From the NCBI RefSeq assembly GCF_902170785.1, contig NZ_CABHYG010000001.1, positions 186,001 through 250,000 on the forward strand: a stretch of 64,000 nucleotides of DNA, in the 5' to 3' direction. Each line of letters opens with the position of its first letter. Position 1 is the stretch's first letter. The notes under the pieces were generated by a model. The model was not told the DNA's origin and made no database searches. It worked only from the letters and a program-made list of their open reading frames with translations. This document shows positions 40,801-49,138 of the stretch, piece by piece. The DNA comes from Yersinia proxima (GTDB taxonomy: Bacteria > Pseudomonadota > Gammaproteobacteria > Enterobacterales > Enterobacteriaceae). The translations under genes and the position numbers were made by a program.

Positions 40801-42791
40801 CGGGTGTGCTGGGTGACTTCGAGCCGGAGTTTGTGCTGCGAAAACTGAGTGCGTCAAAGTTGGTAACGCTGCGGGAACAAACCTTTAACCACATCCCTGC
40901 GCTGGAAGATGCCTGGCGCAGTGAGTACGAAGGCTGCGAAGGGATGCAGAACTTCCTTAATGCACAGCAGAATTACTCTGTATTAGCAGGTCAAAAAGCA
41001 AATCTCTACAAATGTTTCTTGCCGCAGGCCTGGCGCTTAGGTGCTAATAAAGGAGTGGCTGGGTTCCTACACCCTGAAGGGATTTATGACGATCCGAAAG
41101 GCGGACAACTACGTGCTGCTGTGTATCCGAGGCTAAGAGCGCATTTTCAATTTCATAATGAACTGAGTTTGTTTGCAGAAGTGCATCACGCAACGATGTT
41201 CAGTATTAATGTTTATGGGCCACAGCAGGTGACACCTTCATTCATCAACATGTCGAATGTTTATGCGGTAAACGCGATTGATGCATCGTTTAAACATAAC
41301 AACCAAGGGCCTGTGCCGGGCATTAAAGATGAACAGGTAATTGACGGAAAGGTAAAAGTTTTCTGGAATACCACCGGCCACCGTTCTCGCCTCATCAACG
41401 TTGGTTTGCACGAACTCTCCTTATTTGCTCGCCTGTACGACGATGAAGGAACTCCAGCCTTACAAGCCCGTTTGCCTGCATTACATGCAACACAGCTAGT
41501 CACAGTGTTAGATAAATTTGCTGATCAACCAACGAAATTAGGGGATTTGAGTGGATCCTACTATGCGACGCAACACTGGAATGAAGTCAATGCACAAAAA
41601 GACGGTACGATGAGGCGTGAGATTCAATTCGCAGATCATACTTCGCAATGGATTTTATCAGGACCGCATTTCTTTGTGGGGAATCCTTTCTACAAAACGC
41701 CAAGAGCAAACTGTACGCTGAATAGTGATTACGACTGCCTCGATCTGTTGACTCTGCCAGAAGACTATTTGCCACGCACCAACTACATCCCTGCATGTGA
41801 TGCGCAGGAATATGCCAAACGTACGCCGCGAGTGACTTGGACTGAGCTTGGTGAAGATGAGCCGAGGAAGGTGACGGATTATTATCGTTTCGTGAACCGA
41901 GAAATGATAGGGCCATCTTCAGAGAGAACACTGATTACAACTATTGTTCCACCGGGTGTTGCCCATATTAACACTTGCCTTGGTTCTGTTTTTAAAAACA
42001 CTCAAATATTGCTCGATTACTTTGCTATGACTATGTCGGTCCCTTTGGACTATCGCGTTAAAAGTACCGGTATGGGGCATGCTAATACTTCTCTCATAAA
42101 CCAGTTGCCAGTCCTTACAGCTGATAAATATAGAACTGCTTTACATAGTCGAGCATTGAGTTTGGTTTCGTTGGTGAATAGTTACTCAGAGCTTTGGCAA
42201 TCCAGCTACACCTCTGATTTCAACACCCAACGCTGGAGCCGCAACCTCACGCAGCTTCCACAAGATTTCTTCGCCAACCTCACGCCAGAATGGCAGCGTA
42301 ACTGCGCTTTGCGCACCGATTACACCCGCCGTCAGGCGCTGGTGGAAATCGACGTGCTTGTTGCTCAGTCCCTGGGATTAACGCTCGAAGAGTTGCTGAC
42401 TATCTACCGCGTCCAGTTCCCGGTGATGCGTCAGTACGAAGCTGACACCTGGTACGATCAAATCGGCCGGATTATCTTTACCCCAAGTAAAGGGTTGGTG
42501 GGCGTTGGCCTGCCGCGTACGGCGCGTAAAGCTGATTTAAAAAATGGTTTTAGATTCTCGGTTGATAGCCCGGAATGGAAGGGCGGTGATGGCGAGGAGT
42601 TGGCGATTGGCTGGGACGATGTTAAACACCTCCAAAGCGGCACTGTCAGTGTGACTTTTGATGACTACACCCGCAGCGATGCTGGTGAGCGCCGCACCGT
42701 GACCTGGCAGGCACCGTTTATCAAACCAGACCGCGAAGACGACTATAAAATCGCCTGGGCATTCTTTGAAAATGATAAGGAGAGCATCTGA
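37857..42791 (+). CDS. Large gamma-class N6-adenine DNA methyltransferase (DrmMI-like)
   Basis: 1644 aa. S-adenosylmethionine motif I VCEPAMGSAAFLNEA lies near 599-613, a FGVDLNPVAVELAEVS segment near 657, and the catalytic NPPW (LGNPPWLKVEW) near 969, the order of Eco57I/PglX-type adenine methylases. About 350 residues lie between motif I and NPPW. A large N-terminal part (1-560) has no motif I recognise. The C-terminal part after 1050 would be the target-recognition region. Starts 2 bp after the SNF2 gene and overlaps the next by one base. Expected to mark host DNA as self. Confidence 0.83.
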   Translation: MALVGINNENEFYSNHYLGEVFTSDIREALEPWNEQENAAREVERAAREQGEEFTPGYRAPWNQLNSLATAFFRQLAEQEKQRQIPQRLVDQRSRWQPLMQALGYELNPQIQVLEDGSPLPVLARYNSADGSPWLWIVEAHDVEEGTLDPLALSLLKAQFPADVDKKHRDNLRKNARGEYRSWQDLISTEVFTQPEPPRFVLLLGNRQLLLLDRTKWAQNRLLRFDFEEILSRRETETLKATAVLLHKDSLMPGSGAPYLDSLDANSHKHAFGVSEDLKYALRESIELLGNEAMRYLIERGLANYTGNRAVNPEDLSRECLRYMYRLLFLFYIEARPELGYAPMQARTYLQGYSLETLRDLEMIPLTSEEDRNGRYLHDSLNMLFKLVREGYKGGEKIQSDWISGEQISVHSNQFKIPRLESHLFATENTPYLNRVVFRNETLQQVIQAMSLSRPGKGRFARRGRISYRQLGINQLGAVYEALLSYRGFFASHDLYEVKKAGEEFNELETGYFVSADEITKYHDDEKVYEKDGSLRIHRRGSFIYRMAGRDREKSASYYTPEVLTRSLVKYALKELFKEQIEPIADPHAKADAILKLTVCEPAMGSAAFLNEAINQLAEAYLFHKQQAEGRRIPQDQYTQELQRVKMYIADNNVFGVDLNPVAVELAEVSLWLNAISGDTFVPWFGYQLHCGNSLVGTRRQVFNKSELTYKKAKDPSWLNSESAELSMITPRDEKQIFHFLLPDSGMANYSDKTVKQRYPDDYKLLDAWRKAFTASFEPHEINDLQRISGKVEALWNAYRQQLKAEREATADGYAVWPLPADAQLYSSMRSKDETFSKRHQDNSVYQKLRWVMDYWCALWFWPIDKADELPDRSDWLFDLETLLDGIVVTEEVTAAESNSIADLFDSEESIREEASLFSGTGRLKTDVLFRHLPRLKVVDALRKQHRFFHWDLEFSDLFAERGGFDLMLGNPPWLKVEWQEAGVLGDFEPEFVLRKLSASKLVTLREQTFNHIPALEDAWRSEYEGCEGMQNFLNAQQNYSVLAGQKANLYKCFLPQAWRLGANKGVAGFLHPEGIYDDPKGGQLRAAVYPRLRAHFQFHNELSLFAEVHHATMFSINVYGPQQVTPSFINMSNVYAVNAIDASFKHNNQGPVPGIKDEQVIDGKVKVFWNTTGHRSRLINVGLHELSLFARLYDDEGTPALQARLPALHATQLVTVLDKFADQPTKLGDLSGSYYATQHWNEVNAQKDGTMRREIQFADHTSQWILSGPHFFVGNPFYKTPRANCTLNSDYDCLDLLTLPEDYLPRTNYIPACDAQEYAKRTPRVTWTELGEDEPRKVTDYYRFVNREMIGPSSERTLITTIVPPGVAHINTCLGSVFKNTQILLDYFAMTMSVPLDYRVKSTGMGHANTSLINQLPVLTADKYRTALHSRALSLVSLVNSYSELWQSSYTSDFNTQRWSRNLTQLPQDFFANLTPEWQRNCALRTDYTRRQALVEIDVLVAQSLGLTLEELLTIYRVQFPVMRQYEADTWYDQIGRIIFTPSKGLVGVGLPRTARKADLKNGFRFSVDSPEWKGGDGEELAIGWDDVKHLQSGTVSVTFDDYTRSDAGERRTVTWQAPFIKPDREDDYKIAWAFFENDKESI

Positions 42792-45700
42792 TGCTGCCTT
42801 CCGTTGTCAGTCGGCAGGTCGCCGACAGCGTAGCCGAATTTTTACGTGCGGCCTTTCCGCTCAATAGTCCGTTATTCAATGGCGAAGAAAACGAAGATAT
42901 CAATATGCTGGAGCAGTTTTTGCGCCAGCCAGAAGCGTTGCTGAAAGGGCCGTATCTCTCCGCTCAGTTGCCGTTTCGTAAAAGTACTTTGCCGCTGGAT
43001 TTCTTCCCCCATCTGTCGCTGCCGTTCCCGCCGCACGCCCATCAGGCGCAGGCTTTTGAACGGCTGGGAAATGACGAGCCACAGCCAACGCTGGTGGCAA
43101 CCGGCACCGGTTCTGGTAAGACGGAATGTTTCATGTTCCCATTGCTTAACTACTGCGCAGGAACTCCGGGTGCCGGGGTGAAAGCGATAGTGATTTACCC
43201 CATGAACGCCCTGGCAACCGATCAGGCCAGTCGTTTTGCTCAAACTATCAGTGGTGATCCACGCCTGCACGGTAAAGTCACCGTTGGCTTGTTTGTGGGT
43301 GATAGCGAAGAACACCCTAGCAAAAAAATGTCCGCCGATAAGGTGATTACCTGCAAGCACACGCTGCGCGACAGCCCACCAGATATCCTGCTGACTAACT
43401 ATAAAATGCTTGACTACTTGCTGATGCGTCCCGGCGACCAAAAGCTGTGGAGGCACAATAAGCCCGGTATGTTGCGCTATCTGGTGGTGGATGAGCTGCA
43501 TACTTTTGATGGTGCTCAGGGTTCCGATTTGGCCTGCCTGGTGCGTCGCCTTAAATACCATGTCGGTGTAGATAACGCACGTTTTGCCTGTGTAGGTACT
43601 TCGGCGACCGTCGGAGATGAACTGGAGCAATTGCTGGACTACGCGCAAACTATTTTTGATCAGCCGTTTACCGATGCAGCCGTGATCCGCGAAGATCGTT
43701 ATAGCGCAGCCGAGTACCTGCAAGGCTTTGAAATAACTCACAGCCAATATCCCGCGCAAGAAGATAAAAAGGCGCTTGAACCTCATCGTTATGCCACGCC
43801 GGTTGACTATCTAAACGGGCAGATTCCCCTTTGGTTCCCGGAGTGTACATTGCGTCTTCCTGAGAATCTGGAAGACGATAACGGGCGTGAAAAACGCGTA
43901 GCGCTCGGTGAAATGTTACGTCGCCACAGTGTGTTGCATGTATTACTGCGTGATTTACAGGGTGGCATTCTTTCCGAACAGCAGTGCCTTCAAAACCTAC
44001 AGGTCATGCTTTCTGAAAGTCCGGAACACGCCGCTTTGGTGTTGCAAAGTATTCTGGCGCTGATTGCTCAGGCAAGGCTGGAAGTGCCGGAAAACCCTGG
44101 CGACCATCAGCAGCGAATTGCAGCAGGTAAACCACGCCCGGTCTTACCCTTTGTACAGCTGCGTTCACAATTATGGTTACGTGAAATGCGTCGCCTGGTG
44201 GCCAGCGTTTCAAAAACACCGCAACTGGTATTTGCCGATGACCTGACCGTTGAAGACCGAGAACATCATCTGCCGGTCATCCACTGCCGTGACTGCCATG
44301 CCACCGGTTGGGTGAGTATGCGCCACGGGCAAAATGTGCAGCTGGAAACCGATCTTGATGGGATTTATCGCCAGTTCTTTGAAAAGGGCCGCTCGATTGT
44401 GCTGGCCTTCCCGGATAAGAATGAAAAAGCCGTTAGCGGTGTGCATCAAAAATTATGCCCGGCTTGCCTGAAGCTTAATAAGCAAACCAACGTGCAGTGT
44501 GGGCACTGTGGTTATAGCGAAATGGTTCGGGTACTGATCCCTGATATGCTCAAAGAGCGCAAAGACCAGCTTGAGTTCGCCAACGAATGCCCTTATTGCA
44601 ACAGCAAAAATGGTATCTCGATCCTCGGTTCGCGAGCGGCCAGCTTATCGGCGGTGATGATCCACCAGCTCTATGGCAGTAAGTTTAACGAACATAAAAA
44701 GCTGATCACTTTTTCAGACTCCGTGCAAGACGCAGCCCACCGCGCCAGTTTCTTTACTGCCCGTACGTGGCCATTAATGGTGCGTGGGCAGATTGCCCGT
44801 TTACTCAATGTGGGTGAAACCTTAAGGCTGGACGAATTCGCCCAGAAAGTTTGCCAGCAAACTCGTGAGTCTTCGACCGATGACGCACATTTCGTGGCGA
44901 ATTTCATCGCGCCAAATATGCAGTGGCTCAACGATTATCAGACATTAAAAATCGAAGGCCAGCTGACTGAAAATTCGGATCTTCCGGAGTTGGTTCGGTT
45001 ACGTCTCGACTGGGAAGTGTGGAGCGAGTTTACCCTTCGCGCCAGCATCGGGCGAACGTTAGAAACCACGGGGTTTGCTGCTACCGGTGTGGATACTGAA
45101 CGGCTTAATCCGGCTATCAAAGCGCTACATCAGCAGCTTTGCGAAGAGCTGGGTGACCTGATGAATGGCGTGACGGTTGAGCAAGTCACACATCTGGCTT
45201 TAGGGGTTTTGTGGTATCAGCGCCATGCTGGTGCGGTGATGCACCCGGCATTTGAAAGTTATCGCCGGGATGGCACGACCTTTATGATGACGCAAAAAGA
45301 GCGTACATCACGCTACATGCCATCTATCGGCCCGAAAACGCGTAAACCCGTTTACGCCTCATTTGAAAAAATCACCGGCTTCCACCGCCTTATCGGCTCT
45401 AAAGACAACCCAAGCTGGTATCAGCGTTGGTTAACCCGCTCGTTAAACAGCGGCGATAATATTTTCATCAGTAGTACTTCGGAAACGATACTGCGGTTGC
45501 TTTATACGGCGCTGCAACGTGCAGGAATGGTGACATCTTTCGATACCAAAGGCCGTGAAGCCTGGGGATTGAGTACTTCGGCACTGGTTGTTAGCCGCGA
45601 TGTCACCCAGCTCAACTGCACGTGCTGCCGGGAAATCGTTTGCGCTCCAACCGAACAGGCGTGGCTTTGGGAAAATGCGCCCTGTATGTCACTGCGCTGT

Positions 45701-48700
45701 GATGAAGGTCGCTACCAGATTACAGATAGCAAGCCGACGCTGCGTTGGGACAATATGGATATTGCTCGCGTCATGGGGGCTGAGCATACCGGCTTGCTGA
45801 CCCGCGAAGATCGCGAGGCAACGGAAAAATCGTTCTATCGCGGCACTAAGCCCTGGAACATCAATTTATTATCAGCGACCCCTACGCTGGAGATGGGGAT
45901 CGATGTTGGCGATCTTTCTTCGGTTCTACTTTGTTCCGTACCCCCGGCTCAGGCTAACTATTTACAGCGTATCGGGCGTGCCGGTCGTAAAGACGGGAAT
46001 GCATTAAACATTACTGTTGCCGAAGGAAATCCACACGACCAGTTCTTCTTTGAAGAACCGCTGGAGATGATGCAGGGGCAGGTTCAGGCTCCCGGTGTAT
46101 TTCTCAATGCAGTGGCGATTCTCGAGCGACAACTCGCCGCGTTCTGCCTGGATAACTGGGTAAAAACGGGTGTGCCGGGTTCCGCCATCAGTAAAAACGT
46201 GAAGCAGATGCTCGATGAATTGGATACTGGCCGTAAGGGCGGTTTCCCATACAATTTCCTGCGCTATGTGCAGGAACATCGTGTGGCGATTGCCGAACGT
46301 TTTGCCGGGATTTTCCCGCAACTGGAAGCTGATACCCTGCTGCAACTGACCCATTACCTCACCGGTGAGCAAAATTATCGTTCGCTTGAACAAAGAATAG
46401 ATACTGCACTGGCGCAATTACTCGAAGATCGCAAGTCACTGCGTGCACGTATTGATAAGTTGAAATACAGCATCGAGAAGTTGAAAGCTGCGCCGCAGGA
46501 TCAAAATTACGAAGCTGATTTGCGTGAACTGACTTCTGAGCGTTCAGCATTGCAGTCACTGATTCGTCAAATAAACGACAAGCAGACCCTGAACTTCCTC
46601 ACTGATGAAGGCTTGCTGCCGAACTATGCTTTCCCGGAAGCCGGTGTGACTTTACGTTCTGTTTTGTGGAGGCGTAAAGAAGGGGGGCAAGAACGTGAAT
46701 TCCAGAATACAACCTACGAGTATGAACGCCCTGCCGCCACAGCGCTGGCTGAGCTAGCCCCCTTGAATAACTTTTATGCTGGTGGGCATAAAGTAGAGAT
46801 CGAACAAATTGATCTTAACGTCTCGAAGCCTGAAAACTGGCGGATATGTAGCCACTGCAACTACAGCGAAAATATCGATCAAACTGGTGATCAGCATAAG
46901 TACTGTCCAAAATGTGGCACGCCTGTTTGGGCTGATGCAGGGCAGAAAACGACCTTACTGAAATTGCGTCAGGTCTATGCTCGTGCCAGTGCACGCGATA
47001 GCCAAATCAGCGATGAAAGTGATAGCCGCGAACCGACTTTCTTCCAGCGGCAGTTACTGGTTAGTTATGAACCTCAGGATGTCACGGCGGCCTATGCCAT
47101 TGACGAAGGCGAAGTCCCGTTTGGCTTTGAGTTCTTGAGTAAAGTGACTCTGCGCGATATTAACTTCGGCAAGATGGCTGATGATGCCAGCGAGTTGATG
47201 ATTGCGGGTGACAAAAAGCGACGTACTGGTTTCCAGGTTTGCCTGAGCTGTGGGATGGTAAAACGCCCGCGTAACAATGATCCGCGAAAGGACCATGACC
47301 TGAGCTGTAAATACCGAAGCGAGCCAGAAAAAGCGAAGTTTGAAGATTATCTCTATCTTTATCGTCAGCTTGAATCTGAAGCGCTGCGTATTTTATTGCC
47401 AGTAACCAGTTACAGTAATGACCGTATTGTTGAGTCGTCACTTGCTGCTGCCATCCAACTTGGGTTGAAACATTACTTTAAGGGGAATGTTGATCATCTG
47501 AAGGGGATTGTGTATCGCGAACCTGAAAACGAGGGTGAGTCGTGGCGGCAATATCTGGTCATCTACGATACGGTGCCAGGAGGAACGGGCTCTCTAAAAG
47601 AGCTGATGAGAACGCCAGACAACCTGCTGAAATTGTTGCAGCAGGCATATAAGGCATTAGTGGAATGTAGCTGTAATCACGATACCAGCAAAGATGGCTG
47701 TTACCGTTGTGTATACGCCTATCGTGACCGTGGGCGCATGAAGTTTGTTTCACGTGACCAATCACGCGTACTCTTGGCGCAAATTCTTAAAGCCAGCGAT
47801 AAAATTCGCCAAATTAAAACCATCAATAGTATTTCGCTCGACGCAATGATGGGGTCTGAGCTTGAGAAGCGATTTATCAGCTGCTTACAGGAGCAAAAGA
47901 GCCTGGTTGTTAGCCGCAGCTACGCGCACCAAAGCGCAGGCTGGGTTATCAACACCCGAGCGGAGTCTTCGTCCAGTTGGCATTTAAAAGCACAGGTAGA
48001 TTTAGGGGTTAAAGAGGGGGTGGGTATTCCATCGCGCCCTGATTTTGTTCTTTACCCTATTGCGCAATCAGCAGATATAAAGCCAGTTGCGATATTCCTC
48101 GATGGCTATGCCTTCCATAAAGACACAGTTTTTGATGACGTTCAGAAACGGCAAGCGATCAAAGATAGCGGGAATTACCACGTCTGGACTATTGGTTGGC
48201 GTGATCTTAATGAGGCTGGGTGTAAGCATCTGCAGGATGTACTTGGTCTTGGGCATAATCCGGCAATGAAACAGCCTACGATTTATAACCGATTCCATGA
48301 TGTCAATTTCGTTACCTTACATACTTCCGTTCAGGACAGGAACAGCTTCGATTTGTTACTTGATTATTTGGCAGAGCCTGAGCAAAAAACGACGTTTTGG
48401 AAACAGCTGGCTGCCGCACATGCCTGGGTATGGCTGGATGTTAAGCGCTCACAAGAGCCTGGCGTTCAGCAAAAATATGCTTATGAAATGCAGGAAAATG
48501 CCTCACCAGTACGCCAGAAGCAAATTTTACCCGACGAACCTTTTGTTTTTGGCGGGCTTCTGGACAGTTGCGGTTCATCTCAACAATTTATTGAGTTGGC
48601 ATCAGTACTGCTTCAGAGCTATCTCAAGATCACGCCAACTGCTGATCAGCTGTGTGAGGCATTACGACTACATCTCTGTTTTGATGACCGCCATTCAGAG

Positions 48701-49138
48701 GATAGCGGTTATGAAGCTGGATTTTATGGTTTCTGGCGCTTGGTGAACCTGCTGCAATTTTTGCCTGATATGTCGTTTACCAGTCGTAAAGCAATACACC
48801 AGCCACAAGAAAAATTAGTAGTTGTGCCGATAAAAGCAGCTCAAGAAGTGCAGTCAGATGCCAGTTGGGCAGAAATTATTGAGTTTGAATTACTCACCAG
48901 TGAAGAAATTGCTTTGCTTCAGGCTCATGACCTTGGAGCACCTGTTCCTGGCTACGCCTTACAAAACGATCTGGGTGAGATTATTGCAGAAGCCGATCTT
49001 GCCTGGCCTGAACGGAAACAGGTCATCATTTTCGAAGATGAGAACTTCGCTTCTCATTTCACAACAAATGGCTGGCAGGTCGCTTTAGGCCCAATCAGCG
49101 AAGAAACCTTACAACATCTGTCAGGAGGTGATAAATGA
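42791..49138 (+). CDS. DUF1998 helicase with C-terminal nuclease-like domain (DrmA/DrmB-like)
   Basis: 2115-aa helicase. Walker A ATGTGSGKTECF near 102-113, Walker B as DELH (VVDELHTFDG) near 233, GTSATVGDE near 270, QRIGRAGRKDGN near 1060, zinc-knuckle pairs (CRDCH; CPAC...CGHCG; CPYC; CSHC...CPKCG), and DUF1998 near 1590-1660 (DTVPGGTGSL, DGCYRCVYAY). Beyond it, near 1750-1800, PDFVLYP then AIFLDGYAFH and DDVQKRQAI, with VWTIGWRDL, resemble a Vsr/PD-(D/E)XK endonuclease. Class 1 DISARM has separate DrmA and DrmB; here one chain carries both regions. Similar to DruE only in the helicase/DUF1998 layout. Confidence 0.8.
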   Translation: MLPSVVSRQVADSVAEFLRAAFPLNSPLFNGEENEDINMLEQFLRQPEALLKGPYLSAQLPFRKSTLPLDFFPHLSLPFPPHAHQAQAFERLGNDEPQPTLVATGTGSGKTECFMFPLLNYCAGTPGAGVKAIVIYPMNALATDQASRFAQTISGDPRLHGKVTVGLFVGDSEEHPSKKMSADKVITCKHTLRDSPPDILLTNYKMLDYLLMRPGDQKLWRHNKPGMLRYLVVDELHTFDGAQGSDLACLVRRLKYHVGVDNARFACVGTSATVGDELEQLLDYAQTIFDQPFTDAAVIREDRYSAAEYLQGFEITHSQYPAQEDKKALEPHRYATPVDYLNGQIPLWFPECTLRLPENLEDDNGREKRVALGEMLRRHSVLHVLLRDLQGGILSEQQCLQNLQVMLSESPEHAALVLQSILALIAQARLEVPENPGDHQQRIAAGKPRPVLPFVQLRSQLWLREMRRLVASVSKTPQLVFADDLTVEDREHHLPVIHCRDCHATGWVSMRHGQNVQLETDLDGIYRQFFEKGRSIVLAFPDKNEKAVSGVHQKLCPACLKLNKQTNVQCGHCGYSEMVRVLIPDMLKERKDQLEFANECPYCNSKNGISILGSRAASLSAVMIHQLYGSKFNEHKKLITFSDSVQDAAHRASFFTARTWPLMVRGQIARLLNVGETLRLDEFAQKVCQQTRESSTDDAHFVANFIAPNMQWLNDYQTLKIEGQLTENSDLPELVRLRLDWEVWSEFTLRASIGRTLETTGFAATGVDTERLNPAIKALHQQLCEELGDLMNGVTVEQVTHLALGVLWYQRHAGAVMHPAFESYRRDGTTFMMTQKERTSRYMPSIGPKTRKPVYASFEKITGFHRLIGSKDNPSWYQRWLTRSLNSGDNIFISSTSETILRLLYTALQRAGMVTSFDTKGREAWGLSTSALVVSRDVTQLNCTCCREIVCAPTEQAWLWENAPCMSLRCDEGRYQITDSKPTLRWDNMDIARVMGAEHTGLLTREDREATEKSFYRGTKPWNINLLSATPTLEMGIDVGDLSSVLLCSVPPAQANYLQRIGRAGRKDGNALNITVAEGNPHDQFFFEEPLEMMQGQVQAPGVFLNAVAILERQLAAFCLDNWVKTGVPGSAISKNVKQMLDELDTGRKGGFPYNFLRYVQEHRVAIAERFAGIFPQLEADTLLQLTHYLTGEQNYRSLEQRIDTALAQLLEDRKSLRARIDKLKYSIEKLKAAPQDQNYEADLRELTSERSALQSLIRQINDKQTLNFLTDEGLLPNYAFPEAGVTLRSVLWRRKEGGQEREFQNTTYEYERPAATALAELAPLNNFYAGGHKVEIEQIDLNVSKPENWRICSHCNYSENIDQTGDQHKYCPKCGTPVWADAGQKTTLLKLRQVYARASARDSQISDESDSREPTFFQRQLLVSYEPQDVTAAYAIDEGEVPFGFEFLSKVTLRDINFGKMADDASELMIAGDKKRRTGFQVCLSCGMVKRPRNNDPRKDHDLSCKYRSEPEKAKFEDYLYLYRQLESEALRILLPVTSYSNDRIVESSLAAAIQLGLKHYFKGNVDHLKGIVYREPENEGESWRQYLVIYDTVPGGTGSLKELMRTPDNLLKLLQQAYKALVECSCNHDTSKDGCYRCVYAYRDRGRMKFVSRDQSRVLLAQILKASDKIRQIKTINSISLDAMMGSELEKRFISCLQEQKSLVVSRSYAHQSAGWVINTRAESSSSWHLKAQVDLGVKEGVGIPSRPDFVLYPIAQSADIKPVAIFLDGYAFHKDTVFDDVQKRQAIKDSGNYHVWTIGWRDLNEAGCKHLQDVLGLGHNPAMKQPTIYNRFHDVNFVTLHTSVQDRNSFDLLLDYLAEPEQKTTFWKQLAAAHAWVWLDVKRSQEPGVQQKYAYEMQENASPVRQKQILPDEPFVFGGLLDSCGSSQQFIELASVLLQSYLKITPTADQLCEALRLHLCFDDRHSEDSGYEAGFYGFWRLVNLLQFLPDMSFTSRKAIHQPQEKLVVVPIKAAQEVQSDASWAEIIEFELLTSEEIALLQAHDLGAPVPGYALQNDLGEIIAEADLAWPERKQVIIFEDENFASHFTTNGWQVALGPISEETLQHLSGGDK

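Noticed and set aside
42872-43786. 304-codon minus-strand frame opposite the DUF1998 helicase
   Set aside because: Overlaps the Walker A and DELH-coding region on the other strand; long antisense frames are common in G+C-balanced genes.
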